Assembly: GCA_963682175.1 (NCBI GenBank) | Contig: OY821771.1 | Span: 15,189,001-15,253,000, forward strand | Origin: Triglochin maritima | Lineage: Eukaryota > Streptophyta > Magnoliopsida > Alismatales > Juncaginaceae | Length of the DNA stretch: 64,000 nt | Direction: 5' to 3' | Shown here: positions 12,113-23,051 of the stretch, in pieces | Layout of the letters: every line of letters starts with the position of its first letter | How positions within the stretch are numbered: position 1 is the stretch's first letter | The notes under the pieces: generated by a model | The model's database searches: none | Seen by the model: the letters and a program-made list of their open reading frames with translations, nothing else | What the model was told of the DNA's origin: nothing | Position numbers and translations under genes: made by a program

Positions 12113-14986
12113 ATGGCTCCGAAAAAGAAACCCACTCCATCAGAGTTTGAAGGCTCGAAGACTTACAGTTCACAAGGTCCTTGTTTCATGAAAGAATACG
12201 TGGGGAGAAGAAATAGAGACGGTAGAGTTCCAATCCAGTTTGATGATTTCTTGAGTCGATAGACATGTTGTCTGATAATTGGAAAAGTTATCGGGGTAGT
12301 CTAACGAGGGCCAAAGTTGACATTTGTTTGTCGAGTTGAGCCGATGTAGATGAGAAGTTGAAGGGCACAATATGGGATGACGTGCAGGTAATGATTCCAT
12401 TATAAAATTCTGTAGTTTTAGTTGAACTTTTGAGATATATAAAGTTGTCAACGTGTTGTAGGCAACTTTTGAGTTCCAATCCACTAACAAGTTAAAGAAA
12501 AAATAGATGACATACATGTTGGTTCGTTGGAGGGACTTCAAAATAAATTTAATGAACAAGTACATATTCGGAGACTACTAGGATAGAAGTCAATGCGATG
12601 TCTATAACTTTATCATTCTGAATGAATGGGAGCAATTCAGAAAATCTTGAGATAGCCCGGAGTTTGAGGTAACTGAGTTTAATTTAGAATGTAAACTTAT
12701 TAAGTTATTGTTTTAAATGACAATCTAATAAACTTTGTTTTAGGCCATCCGAGCAAAAAACCAAAAGATTAAATCTTCTAACAAGTATACGCATCGTATG
12801 TCTCGAGCGGGGTACCAAAAGTTAGAAGCACAAATGATGGCTGAAAAAATTGCTCTAAAGAAACAAGAGGCAATTGACTCCGGTATGAGTGAGGAGCAAG
12901 CAAGCAACTTGTCTCCTCCTTCTCCCGTAGCTCATTGTGATTCTTGGAAGAGAGCGAGAGTAAACTCCAGAGGGGAGTACGTCACAAACGAGTCGCAAGC
13001 GATCGACTCAAAGATAGTAAGTTGTATCACTTGTATATGTTATTCATTCACATTTAATAATTTTATATTTTTCAATTGTTGGTAAATATTTTTTTTTAAC
13101 TTTAGGACTCTCTGTAATTGAGAGAATCTCAAGGCAAATTTGCTTTGGATGGTCGGAATGATATTCTACGCGAGACCTTGGGAAATGACGAACACCCTGG
13201 TCGTATGGGGGTAGGGAGTAGGGTTGGACTGTGACAATATTATGGAAAGACTCAATGGTCTACTTCATCGAAAGGTCATACCAAATGCCAGCAAGAGATC
13301 GTAGATTTCAAAAATACGTTGCAACTTTTTTTAGAGAGATTGGATCGAGATTTGCCTACTTCTCCTACCCGTCGTAGGACCGCTTCTTCCCCGGAGACCA
13401 CTCCTCCAGTGTAGGAAGTGTTCAACCCCAATCGACAATATGATTGCACGACTCATTCTCGAGAATTGGCCCTCGTAGACGGTCCCTCATTTGGAAAGTT
13501 CGAGGATGGATATAGATGTGCTCTATTTTTCGAAGACCCTGATCAAAGATTGGTGGGACACGGAAAAGTTTATAACATCTCTAGACACCAATTCACAGAG
13601 TTGGGAGAGTGAGATGTGAAGGTTGCAGTAGGGAGTTGCTTAGATGTCGGTGCTTTGGTGCCATTTGTGGAAGAAGAGATTGTTACCCTCGGCGATGCTA
13701 TCAGTGGGTTCATGAGGTGGCCTAGTCATTTAGTAGAGCTAAATGACACACACAAGGTATACTTTAATTTTGAAAGACTATAAATTTCAAATTTGTTAAC
13801 AATTGTATTTTTAACGGTTGTATATATATTTGTAAGGTGTCAATTCCCCGGAGCAAATGGTCAAACAACCAACCTCCGATCAACATTAATTTGCTTCCCA
13901 GTAGGTGCAAAATGTTGTATCAATGAATGGTAGATAAGGAATCACAATCCTTAAGTACTTGGGATTTGGAGGAGGGGCTTAAAGGGTTGCCTTCGACTTT
14001 GTACGTCCCCAAAGAGGATGTCATGCAGTTCTTGGTGATGGATTCATTGTGCATCATGATTATCGATGTGTAAGTAAAGTAAGTGTTTTCTTTGATATAG
14101 GATGAAAATGTATTGAATAATTTTATCGTAACTGTAATAAAATGTAATTTTTACTCTTGTAGACACATTTATGATGTCAGAAGGCCAGTCTTTGCCGACG
14201 ATCAAGTATTTGGATTTATCAGTCCATTTACCTATATATACGGGAATGACGATAAATCAGGTCAGCTTGGGACTCTCATGAAAGAAGAAGACAAAAGATA
14301 TTATCTGCTCCCTTATCATGAGAGGTAAATTTGTTAATTCAAAGTGGAGTTTATTTTGTAATAAACTTCTAATTATATATATAATATGGCTCATTGGATG
14401 TCTGTCGTTGTATGCCCCGCGACTAATTCGGCACATTGGTTTGATCCGTTGGGGTCGAATAAACCAAGGGACTCCATAAAGAAACTTGTAAATCTGTAAG
14501 TTCGTTTTAGTCATCATATTTGAAATTCGTGGATTTTTATTAGTATTATTGAATGAAGGTTTTCAATAACTTGTGCTACTCAGGACAATGAAGGTTTACA
14601 GAGCATTAGGTGGCAAAAGAACAACCCCAAAAACGGGAGTAACATGGCATGGAATGGGAGTAAGTTCTTTCTCCTATTTTTGTTAATTAAGTTAGGAACA
14701 TATATTTAGCAAATTTCTATGTTTGTAGTACCGGAAGCAGATTGGAAATACGAAATGTGGTTACTACGTGATGAGATACATGGAGGAAATTCTCGAATTT
14801 GCAAGTCAAGACTTATCCCTATCCGAGGTAATATAGATCACTATTTAGTTGTATAGTTATAGTTTCATTATTTATATAGTAATATTTTTACTTGTATTTT
14901 GATAGGTCTTCCCAAAAGGTAGTGATCCCTACTCGCAACAGGAGCTCGATAATACTTGCGACCAATGGCTCGCTATTTTATCATAA
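12113..14986 (+). pseudogene. Second CACTA gene: Transposase_24 domain joined to a Ulp1-like (C48) protease
   Basis: Ten likely exons with mostly canonical GT/AG borders: 12113-12387, 12462-12668, 12744-13016, 13106-13756, 13837-14067, 14163-14324, about 14388-14495, 14584-14659, 14729-14827 and 14906-14986. The start MAPKKKPTPSEFEGSK leads to a Ptta/En/Spm-type block (NEWEQFRKS, then NKYTHRMSRAGYQKLEAQM). Next come LVDGPSFGKFEDGYRCALF and the block DVGALVPFVEEEIVTLGDAI. The 3' exons form a Ulp1-like cysteine protease fold: HWMSVVVCP with the catalytic His, WFDPL with the Asp, QIGNTKCGYYVMRYM with the Gln and Cys. In-frame stops near 12260, 12505, 12580, 12650, 13116, 13235 and 13612, and a poor acceptor before exon 7, make it a pseudogene. 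Exon borders are my reading. Confidence 0.82.
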
Positions 14987-15309
14987 ACATGTTGATAAAC
15001 TAAAAGGTTCTCATGTCACTAACATTTCTTTTGTAATTTAGTTAACATGTTCACTTGTATTACAAACATAAAATGTTATGCCTTAATATAATCGCCTCAC
15101 TTTTAGACTGAATGTCAAGTGTTTATGTATGAATTAATGCTAAGTGTGTTGAATGATTGTGTATGCTTGTATGTATGTGTTTGTGTATGTATATATGTGG
15201 ATGAAAGTGTGTATGTATTTGTGTTTGTGAACGAATTTGGTGCAGGATAAATGTGTTTGCTATGCAGTGCTTTTGGTGCATGCCTGATTTTTTTGTCCAG
15301 GTTTAGGAA

Positions 15310-15390
15310 TAGACGTCGGTTGTTTGTATTGGCCGACGTCTATTATTTTGAAATACGGCTGACGTCTATTATTTAGGTATAGACGCCGGT
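15310..15390. repeat. CACTA subterminal repeats
   Basis: Four copies in both orientations: TAGACGTCGGT (15310-15320), GGCCGACGTCTA (15331-15342), GGCTGACGTCTA (15358-15369) and TAGACGCCGGT (15380-15390). Subterminal repeats are the binding sites of CACTA regulatory proteins. The series is cut short by the insertion at 15401, so the terminus itself is missing. Confidence 0.7.
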
Positions 15391-15400
15391 CGTATATAAC

Positions 15401-16604
15401 TGATGAGAATTTTATTTATACCGCAAGTGCACGACGTCAATGAAGACGTGTAAAGTACAGGTCGAACACAAGGAGGGAGAGATATTGTTATTTTTGTGAT
15501 TTTCGATTAAGGAAAGAAAGACAGAGAAATAAGGTTGGTTTGAGATTTTTGGATTTTTTAATTTCTAAAGCAAGAACAACAAAAACAAATTAAAAATAAA
15601 GCAAAGATGGATGAGAGTCCAGCTGGTGGAGGTTTAGATGTCGGGTTTTGTTTAGAGAAATCTGAAACTTATAACAAATCACATTAGTTATACAGCATTA
15701 CATGATAAATGATTCAACATAAACTCAAGTAATCAAAATATACTAACACGAAATTAAAATAATAACATCATTCTTCTTCTCATTACCCTAAATCCGTCAC
15801 CCCCACCCTTTGGAGAGAGTTAGAAACTCATGGATGGAGGGAAGGAGAAGGGGTCCTAGAGAAACTACAAAAGAAAACTAAAAACACAAAAATAAACCAA
15901 CAGAATTTTATTACTAAAGCATGGAATAGAAACTACCAACCCCTTTACAACATCGTTTTGGGGCTATTTATAGCCGATACAAGGGACCCAAGTATAAAAT
16001 AGGAAAGTACACGCGTCATGACACGACTAGACAAAATCCGGGGCCACGGATCGAAAGGGGTGCGACATTTTCGCCGCAAGTTGCATGTAATATGCGGCGG
16101 AAACGCCGCAATATTAGCTCTGCTTGGATCCAGATTTTTCCTGTGTGTTTATGGTATGATTTAAATATCCTCTGCGCGTCTGGATTGATTTCTTTCCTTT
16201 ATTTTGAGCTTCTAATTTATTTCTTCATATATTTGGAGATCCAAATTGATTTTTCTTTAGAACTTCTCCAAAATAATATTTTGGTACTTGTAATTTGCAA
16301 TCGGGTCCTCGGCTTTTTGCAATTAAGTCCCTGACTACTTTTGTGCTTAAGTCCTTGACCTTTTTGTAATTAGGTCTTTGAATGCTTTTATGCTTGGATC
16401 AAATTCAATTTGAAGCCCGATAATCTTGACTTGCTCTTTATGATAGAAATAAGTATCTTGGACGCGTTTATGCTCGGGATATGGATAATTTGCATTCAGG
16501 TCCCTGTATTATGTAAATAAGACTAAACACATACCTTAGTAGCATTTATTGATATAAGATTAATCTAAATGAAAGACATATGACGCAATGTATGCAATGC
16601 ATCA
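15401..16604 (-). repeat. 3' LTR of the older Athila-type element
   Basis: 1204 bp, TG...CA ends (plus-strand view TGATGAGAAT to AATGCATCA). It is bordered on the inside by the reverse of the polypurine tract AGGTGTGGGGGTATT. A TATAAATA lies on the minus strand near 15967-15974. Two palindromes centred at 16069.5 and 16101.5 (TGCGACATTTTCGCCGCA and TGCGGCGGAAACGCCGCA) are 32 bp apart. Confidence 0.88.
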
Positions 16605-16896
16605 AATACCCCCACACCTAGATTTTGCTAGTCCCTAGCAAAACAAAATATAAGAAAAATGAAAAAGAGGGAAATCCTAACTCATCTTTCGTAGGAATCA
16701 CGGTTGCACTTAGCATGTGCAACAAACCTTTAAACCCCTAAGTTTCTTTAGAGGACGAGTTTTGTCTCGTGAGGGTTTTCAGTTGATACGTCTTAATTCA
16801 ACATTTCATTAATAACTCTCAATATCTTCACCTCAACCTTATACATCTCAGTTAGAATTCTTGCATGCTCATTATAAATTGCAAGCACGGGGGCAG

Positions 16897-17036
16897 ATTG
16901 TAAATTGCAAGCAGAACATGCAAATAACTGTGAATCTTACTCAAACTACCGAAAGGATTCATTCTGTCCGTACAGAGTCCAAGACGTACATTCCTGGATT
17001 CTTCACCTAACACAAGAAAGTTGTACCCTACTTTTT
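16897..17036 (-). pseudogene. Fragment of CACTA TNP2 transposase captured in a retrotransposon 3' region
   Basis: The minus strand encodes VGYNFLVLGEESRNVRLGLC and onward, the TNP2 core seen at 1907-2046. Aligned by eye, the two 140-bp stretches differ at six positions (about 96% identical). The surrounding sequence is the element's own 3' noncoding region, recognisable from 23880-24220. The fragment replaces the stretch between GAGGAGGCGTGCAAAA and GAGCATGCAA there. A short direct repeat, GCTTGCAATTTA, lies at one junction. Confidence 0.88.
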
Positions 17037-17742
17037 GCACGCCTCCTCTGGTGGTGAAGTATCATTCGGATCAACCATGACATAGATCATTCTTCTAACT
17101 TTGGGCCTTGAGTATATTTTTTCTTCTTCCGTAATTCAACACATTTGCTTTTTGACACTTTTACCCTTTTTGCATTCGTGTAGCGAGTTTGGTCGATAAT
17201 CCCGAGCTGGCAGACTCAAGTTACCGGGTTTTAAGATACCCCTACGGACCAGTGACTCGAAGGCTTGGGCTTTTGTAATCATTTTGCAAAATGTGCTTTC
17301 CTCACTTTTATTCCCCTTTTATTTTCCTCAAGGCTTAATTGCTATTAGAAGTCCACACTTCCCGGTATATTTTCCTCAACCTCTGCTTTTTATCAACCAC
17401 TTCAAAGATTTGATTCATCCAATTTAAGTGCATACATGTCTTACAGGATAATGAGTTATTTCTTTGGAACTCAGATTTATGTCATAGTTTCTACAAGCAG
17501 AACTATATAATAAGGAACAAAAACTCAATGCAATTTGTACACGGGTTTTGGCAGTTCAATCTTAAGCTATGTCATGGAGCATTGAATAATTTTTTTTAAC
17601 GAACAGAATATATAGATAGATAGATAAACACCCCCCACACCTAAATCATGCATTGTCCTCAATGTATGCAAAGATAAAGCAAATGCACTTATTACCTGAG
17701 TCAACTTGCAGTATAGGGATTTGAATTTGCTTAGAGTCAACC

Positions 17743-18569
17743 CTAGTCAGAACTGGATTGAATGACACCATGTTGGTGCATGTATCCAGTTGAATTGTTC
17801 CCCATGTTGCCCTGAGGTAAAGATTCCACACCCCTCACATGTGTTGGTTCTCTTATTTGCTCGAGTGATGGTGGTTGGGTAGATGAATTACTCCCCTTTT
17901 TCTCACTTTCTTTTTGATTTTGTGATGATTTATTTGATTCAGAAATCTTATAGATACGCGATCTCCTCACAACATCACTTTGATTGCATACTATTTCTGC
18001 TTCATTATCAACATGAAAGATATTAAATTCAGTCTTTAAGTTTCCAAAAGATAGTTGCATGCATTTCGACAATTTATCAAAGCTTCAGAAGTGGCTAAAA
18101 AAGGTCTGCCTAGTATTACAGGTATTTGTCTCTTAGGATCGACAACAGGTTTAGTGTATAGAACGACAAAATCCACTGGGTAAATGAAGTCACCAACCTT
18201 AATCAAAACATCCTCTACTATACCTCTTGGTTTCTTAACAGAGCAATCATTAAATTGAAGGGTTGTCTTAGAGGGTTTTAGTGGACCAAGGTTTAGTTGC
18301 TCATAGACAGAGAACGGGAGAAGGTTAACACTAGCACCAAGGTCTAGAAGGGCTTTGTTGATAAAAGTATCTCCTATCGCACATGAAATTGTGGGACACC
18401 CAGGGTCCTTATACTTTATAGGAGATGAGTTGGACAGAATAGAGCTTATGTTTGCAGTTAAGAATGCCCTCTTTGGTACGTTCGTTTTTCTCTTCTTAGT
18501 GCACAGATCCTTTAAGAATTTAGCATAAGCAGGTATTTGTTGAATCATATCTAGGAGTGGAATATTCAC
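17743..18569 (-). pseudogene. Athila-type aspartic protease region
   Basis: The protease would cleave the Gag-Pol precursor. 18569-18036 reads MNIPLLDMIQQIPAYAKFLK, then KDPGCPTISCAIG, the active-site region ALLDLGASVNLLP (DLG in place of the usual DTG/DSG, normal for this lineage), and PVILGRPFLATSEALI in the flap/C-terminal part. A frame change at about 18036-18072 leads into a tail (FGNLKTEFNIFHVDN) that ends at 17743. In related elements reverse transcriptase would follow; here noncoding sequence does. Confidence 0.88.
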
Positions 18570-18587
18570 CTTAACTTGCTTAAATAC

Positions 18588-19107
18588 TTACAAGATTTTC
18601 TCCATTTGTGCACTTGAGTTCTTCTTGAGTCTATTGGGGAATGGGGCTTTAGGAACATAGACTCGCTCAGGTTGAGCTATAGGGTCAGGTTGAGTAGGTG
18701 GGTTGGGCTTTTCAAATTGGACTTCAGGTTCAATGGTCAAGTCACATGTGGGTGCATGATGGCCAAATGGATTAGGAGCTCTAGGATTTACCACATTGTT
18801 ATCAACTTGTTTTCCAGACCGTAATGATACAACTGCATTTATTTGTTGGAACAGTCCCTCCTCATGAACCATTTGAACCGGTCTAGGGTTGTTACTTCCT
18901 GGAGGTGGTTGATAGGGCTGATATTGATTATTAGATCTTGGATTCACCCCAGGTTGACTTGGAAACTGACCATTTTCTCTTTCACCTACTATTTGTGCTA
19001 GTTGGCTGACTTGTGTTTCTAGCCTTTGGAAGGATTGGGTGGTTGTTTACATAAAAGTCTTAACCAAATTTTCCAAGCTTGTCAATCTAACATCATAATC
19101 TCCATTG
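18588..19107 (-). pseudogene. C-terminal part of Athila-type Gag (distal to the nested insertion)
   Basis: This continues gag after the nested element is left out. It includes a coiled-coil-like stretch with SLENLVKTFM and ETQVSQLAQIVGERENG, a proline-rich linker (YQPYQPPPGSNNPR) and VVSLRSGKQVDNN. The LRSGK block is a usual mark of the Gag/protease junction in Athila/Tat elements. Stops lie at about 19050 and 18588, just before the protease. Confidence 0.82.
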
Positions 19108-19580
19108 TTACTTGATGCATTGCATACATTGCATCATATGTCTTTCATTTAGATTACTTTTGCATCAATAAATGCTACTAAGGTATGTGTTTAGTCTTAT
19201 TTACAGAATATAGGGACCTGAATGCAAATTACCCACATTCCGAGCATAAACGCGTGCAAAAGATTCATTTCTATCATAAAGACCGAGTTCAAGTTTATCG
19301 GGTTCCAAATGGAAATGAATCCAAGCATAAAAGCATTCAAGGAGCTAATCACAAAAAGGTCAAGGGCTTAATTGCAAAATGCCAAGGACCTGATTGCAAA
19401 AGAAAAGGATCAAGTTATTTTGTTGGAAAAGTCAAAAAGAAAAGTCAAAAATAAATCCCCAACAATGGAAAGAATTAATCCGGAGCTCAAGACAATGGAA
19501 ACAAATCATCCAGACGCGCAAATAAAGATCAAATCATACCATAAACGCACCACGAAAATCCGGACGCGATACTTCCAACC

Positions 19581-19631
19581 TATGCGGCGTTTTAGCCGCA
19601 TATTGCATGGACCAGGCGGCGAATTCGCCGC
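19581..19631. repeat. Palindrome pair in the family A LTR
   Basis: First arm set: TATGCGGC, loop GTTTTA, GCCGCATA (19581-19602). Second: GCGGCGAATTCGCCGC (19616-19631), a perfect 16-bp palindrome. Centres are 32 bp apart. The same pair stands in the 3' LTR at 24789-24839. Confidence 0.9.
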
Positions 19632-19720
19632 ACCCTTGAGGATCCGTGTGCTCCAATTTTGTCCAGTGTTGTGGTGACGCGTGTACTATCCTTTTATGTA
19701 TTGGTATCCCCTGTATCGGC

Positions 19721-19728
19721 TATAAATA
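19721..19728 (+). promoter_or_regulatory. TATA box of the family A LTR
   Basis: TATAAATA embedded in GGCTATAAATAGCC, itself a palindrome. The 3' LTR copy is at 24929-24936. The older relative has the same context on the minus strand near 15970. Confidence 0.7.
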
Positions 19729-20297
19729 GCCCTGTAGGACGAATGTAACACATCTTTGAACCTTTGGTCTTGGATCATTAGTAATAAAATTCTGTTTTAT
19801 TTTGTTTTGTTTTTATTTTCTTTTAATGTCTCAAGGACCCCTTCTTCTTCCTCCCTCCATGAGTTTCTAACTCTTTCCGAAGGGTGGAGGTGACGGATTT
19901 AGGGTTAGAGAAGATGAATGAATGTTATTATTCTAAGTTCGTGGTTAGTATTTTGATTACTTGAGTTTATGTTAAATCATTTATCTTGTAATGCTTCATA
20001 ACTAAACATGATTTATTATAAGTTTCTAAGTTCTCTAATCTAAACCTTAAATCTAAACCTCCACCCAACGGAATTCTCCATCTTTATTCTTGTTTTTAGT
20101 TCTAATTGCTTTTGTTTCGTACTTTAGATAATTAAATCAAAAATACCAAAAACCCAACTTATTTCTTCTCCCTTCTTCCTCTTAATCGAAAATAACAAAA
20201 ACTACGAAATCTCTCCCTCCTTGTGTTCGACCCGTACTTGCCACGTCTTCATAGACGCCGTGCACTTGCGGTATAAATTTAATTCTCATCAAGTTTT

Positions 20298-20315
20298 TGG
20301 CGCCGTTGCCGGGGA
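20298..20315 (+). other. Primer binding site, tRNA-Asp type (family A)
   Basis: TGGCGCCGTTGCCGGGGA matches the complement of the plant tRNA-Asp 3' end, the primer used by Athila-type elements. It sits 6 nt after the LTR end, slightly further than usual. Confidence 0.9.
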
Positions 20316-20451
20316 GGCGACGCAGATTTTTGTTGTTTTTGTGTTTTCGATTTTATCCTGTTTATCTTGTGCGCAATCTAAGTATTTGGATTTGTGTTTC
20401 AGGGGACAACAGAGTGCGCGGAGAAATCCGGGCACATTTGGAGCTAAACGA

Positions 20452-20500
20452 GCGGCGAAATCGCCGCACCTGAAGAACAACTTGCGGCGAATTCGCCGCA
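20452..20500. repeat. Palindrome pair in the family A leader
   Basis: GCGGCGAAATCGCCGC (20452-20467; 7-bp arms) and TGCGGCGAATTCGCCGCA (20483-20500; perfect). Centres are 32 bp apart, the same distance as in the LTR. It lies about 150 bp downstream of the primer site, on the presumed genomic RNA. Confidence 0.9.
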
Positions 20501-20996
20501 CCAGTAAGGCTTCTGGGCGTCATTTTTCTCTGGGGTCGTCTACATCGTGGATTGGTCGCATTTAGCTACTGGAAATTCCGAGAGCAGGCGGCGAACCTGT
20601 CTGAGCATTGCGGAGGTAACTTTTCTTGCCTTTCTCGTATAATCTGAATTTTCGAAAAGTTTCCTTTCGTAGAATTGCACGTGTTAGGGTCAAAAATTCC
20701 ATAATTAGCAATAACTCAACTCTGACCTAAAAATTGGCAAAATTAGAAAGACCTTAGTGCATGCATCATATAATGTTTTGTTTGCATTATTCTTACTAAA
20801 TTATTGCAAATTATTTTTGTTGAAGAGTGCTGGAGACAAGGTACGTATCGCGGTTTTTAACGACTGCATTTAAGCATATAATTTAATTTGCATACAACCT
20901 TGCAATTGCCCCCATTAAAAAGACCATTGTTTGACTATCTTTGTTAGATCTAAGTTAAACTATCTTAAGGGCAACTCCATAGGAAAAAAATACGGT

Positions 20997-21024
20997 GGGG
21001 ATTTCATCACCCTTCCGTGGCCCA
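20997..21024 (+). other. Leader motif shared by four elements
   Basis: GGGGATTTCATCACCC followed by TTCCGTGGCCCA. The same block occurs at 481 (plus), 27261-27292 (reverse) and 35826-35853 (plus), in otherwise much diverged leaders. Function unknown; it could be a packaging signal or a remnant of coding sequence. Confidence 0.75.
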
Positions 21025-21578
21025 CAAATCACAATTCTCAAGTGTCACCCAAGCCTAAAATTAAAATCAATTAGACATTGACCCCTAAGGACTCGGACTC
21101 AATTAAGGAGGAGATTGGTTTGACTTGCTATGACCTGAAGCTAATTGAATTCAATTTGGTGTCTAGAAAGTGTTTTTGTGTTGACGAAAGTCTTCCAAGC
21201 GACGTGGTTGTCTAATTGGCACCGACTCTGTCGGAAGCGCCCCCACTAGCTATACACTAACTGGCCAACTTGGTTTGATTGGTGAGGGAGGTGAATCAAG
21301 CAAATCAATTCGACTCAACCAGTTAGGAGTCGTCTAGATCTAAGCGACACTAGGTCTAGGATTGTTTGAACCGTGCTTTCTTAGGAAACCTCTGACCGAC
21401 CCTCTTATCTATCTTTAGAGTTAAGTTTCCCTTCTCCTCTGAGTCATCTTCTTCTCACCTATTTATACGTTCTAGTCTCCTCCCCTTTACATTATCTATT
21501 AGCATTTTAGGGTCGAGTCGAGAACTTGTGCTTGCTTAGCCTCATAAGGGTAAGAGTACTTGACTCAAGAGCGTTGTG

Positions 21579-23051
21579 ATGGATGGTTACATGAGCAACC
21601 ATTCATATCATTGTTGGGACCAGGACAATGCTTCCTGGTATTCTAAAACCATGCAACATGGGGTGGCTCAGACCAACACCCCATATGGGTGGGACAATCC
21701 TAATTGTATGACTGAGCAATCTTCATATTGGGGTAACATGAGAGAGGAACCGACTGCTAGACCACAATCTAGTTATATCGGATCATATGCTGGTCAACAC
21801 ACTGAGAATTTACAACAAGCTTTTGCCTCTTTCATGAGTAGGACAGACAACATGAGTGCACCGGTGGCTCCAGTAGCCGTACCGTGCGACTGTTGTGGGT
21901 TGAGTGGTCATGTTATCGGGGAATGCCCTTATGTTCCCCCAGAGCCTGAGTATGAGCATACTTTTTCCCAAAACGCTCAAAATGACTATTACGCATCCGC
22001 GTACAACCCGAGAGTGATGGATTCGTGGAGAAACAATTCCTATCCAAATTCTTATACTTCATTTTCACCTCAGTATCCTCCTCCCGAATACCCAGAATTC
22101 TACCAACTCCCCACGTCAAATCATTATTCTCAGCCCATCAACACCCAATCCCATAATTTCACAAGCTCAAACTTGGACCTCATAGCTGACCACGTACCTA
22201 ATTCCTTGGAACAAACTTTCCTTACGTACATGAAATCCACTCAACGATCCGTACAAAATATAACATCGCATTTGAGTCAAATGATACAACAATTAGGTGA
22301 ACGTAAGGAGAGTAACTTTTCGTGTCAACATGAGGATCCACCTTTTGATATCGAACCACCACCACATCCACAAATTCAAAGCACAATCTGTCAAAGCCAA
22401 ACTCCTAGTCAGTCTGAAGGACTTGGGGTTTCAATTCACGATCACTTAGTGGAGGATTCGATACACATTGACCAATTTCATCATGAGTCGGCCCAGGATT
22501 GTGCCTTATCTTCGTGCCCCGTGGCCCTTGAGCCACATGATCTTCATGTTGTGCCTCTTAAGGACTCACTTCCGGTGGAGCAAGAGCTCCCTAGCACCCT
22601 CAATTTCAAACAACCTGATGAGAGTTTGCCTCTCACTATCGTTCCTGATCATCTTGGAAATGATGGAACATCAAACGACTACAGTGCTCATGAGGGTATT
22701 AGGAGTTCCTTGGAGGATACATTGGGTATGAGACCCATTTTATGTTTACCTGTTGAGTCGGACTTGCCTAACGAGGCTCCTGACTTCGCTCCGACGCACC
22801 AGCCAGTTGGTTGGAGAGTTTGGATTGACGATCATAACTTCAGCACCGTAACGGGAGAAACTCTTCTTCCGTTGCCCCCTATTTCCCAAACTCTCGAGAG
22901 GTTCAAGCTCTTTCAGTTTGATCCTTTGTATGAGACGCCTTTGCGTCCAATTCATGAACCTCTCATTTCTTCTTGTGCTCTTTGTGAAGGGGGCCCACGC
23001 ATGAATATTCTGGCCCCACGTGGTGTCTTGTTCCCTTTTGAGGTCTTTTGA
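21579..23051 (+). CDS. Gag-derived protein with one zinc knuckle and no recognisable capsid
   Basis: 490 aa from the ATG at 21579, the start supported by the matching ATG in family B. No catalytic domain is present. Residues 108-121 form a CCHC knuckle, CDCCGLSGHVIGEC (CX2CX4HX4C). What follows aligns with the Gag of the older element: DYYASAYNPR and a W-rich stretch against DPYASTYNPGWRNHPN, then SLEQTFLTYMKSTQRSVQN and LGER against SLENLVKTFM and VGER. The capsid part is absent, replaced by about 105 residues rich in Gln, Ser, Tyr and Trp. The C-terminal half (acidic and proline-rich, ending with RMNILAPRGVLFPFEVF) has no counterpart I know. The frame is fully open. An RNA-binding, trans-acting or cis-packaging role is inference. 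Confidence 0.8.
   Translation: MDGYMSNHSYHCWDQDNASWYSKTMQHGVAQTNTPYGWDNPNCMTEQSSYWGNMREEPTARPQSSYIGSYAGQHTENLQQAFASFMSRTDNMSAPVAPVAVPCDCCGLSGHVIGECPYVPPEPEYEHTFSQNAQNDYYASAYNPRVMDSWRNNSYPNSYTSFSPQYPPPEYPEFYQLPTSNHYSQPINTQSHNFTSSNLDLIADHVPNSLEQTFLTYMKSTQRSVQNITSHLSQMIQQLGERKESNFSCQHEDPPFDIEPPPHPQIQSTICQSQTPSQSEGLGVSIHDHLVEDSIHIDQFHHESAQDCALSSCPVALEPHDLHVVPLKDSLPVEQELPSTLNFKQPDESLPLTIVPDHLGNDGTSNDYSAHEGIRSSLEDTLGMRPILCLPVESDLPNEAPDFAPTHQPVGWRVWIDDHNFSTVTGETLLPLPPISQTLERFKLFQFDPLYETPLRPIHEPLISSCALCEGGPRMNILAPRGVLFPFEVF

Larger units (their letters stand above)
956..15400 (+). mobile_element. CACTA (En/Spm-type) DNA transposon, decayed and truncated at both ends
   Basis: Identified by two gene remnants in the usual CACTA order: a TNP2 transposase (pieces between 1026 and 11932) and a Transposase_24 plus Ulp1-like gene (12113-14986), followed by subterminal repeats of an AGACGTCGGT type (15310-15390). 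The transposase gene is interrupted by a tandem LTR array (3275-9574) and a solo LTR (10068-11560). The 3' terminus is cut by an Athila-type insertion at 15401. No CACTA terminal inverted repeat is visible at either end. A GT-rich, low-complexity stretch lies at about 15126-15235. Both genes carry stops, so this copy is dead. Confidence 0.85.
19113..20291 (+). repeat. 5' LTR of the young family A element
   Basis: 1179 bp, starting TGATGCATTG and ending TTCTCATCA. It holds a TATA box at 19721 and a palindrome pair at 19581-19631. The ORF at 19185-19454 and its copy at 24393-24662 are just LTR sequence. Confidence 0.96.

Noticed and set aside
19185..19677. Two overlapping ORFs repeated exactly at 24393-24885
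   Set aside because: They are the same LTR sequence twice. Identity reflects recent insertion, not a conserved gene.
20298..20315. tRNA-like GC-rich sequences at the primer sites as tRNA genes
   Set aside because: Only the 18 nt complementary to a tRNA 3' end are present, placed beside LTRs. No cloverleaf.
21579..23051. Family A ORF as a host gene
   Set aside because: It lies between LTRs with a target duplication, shares an ORF with family B, and aligns with Athila Gag.
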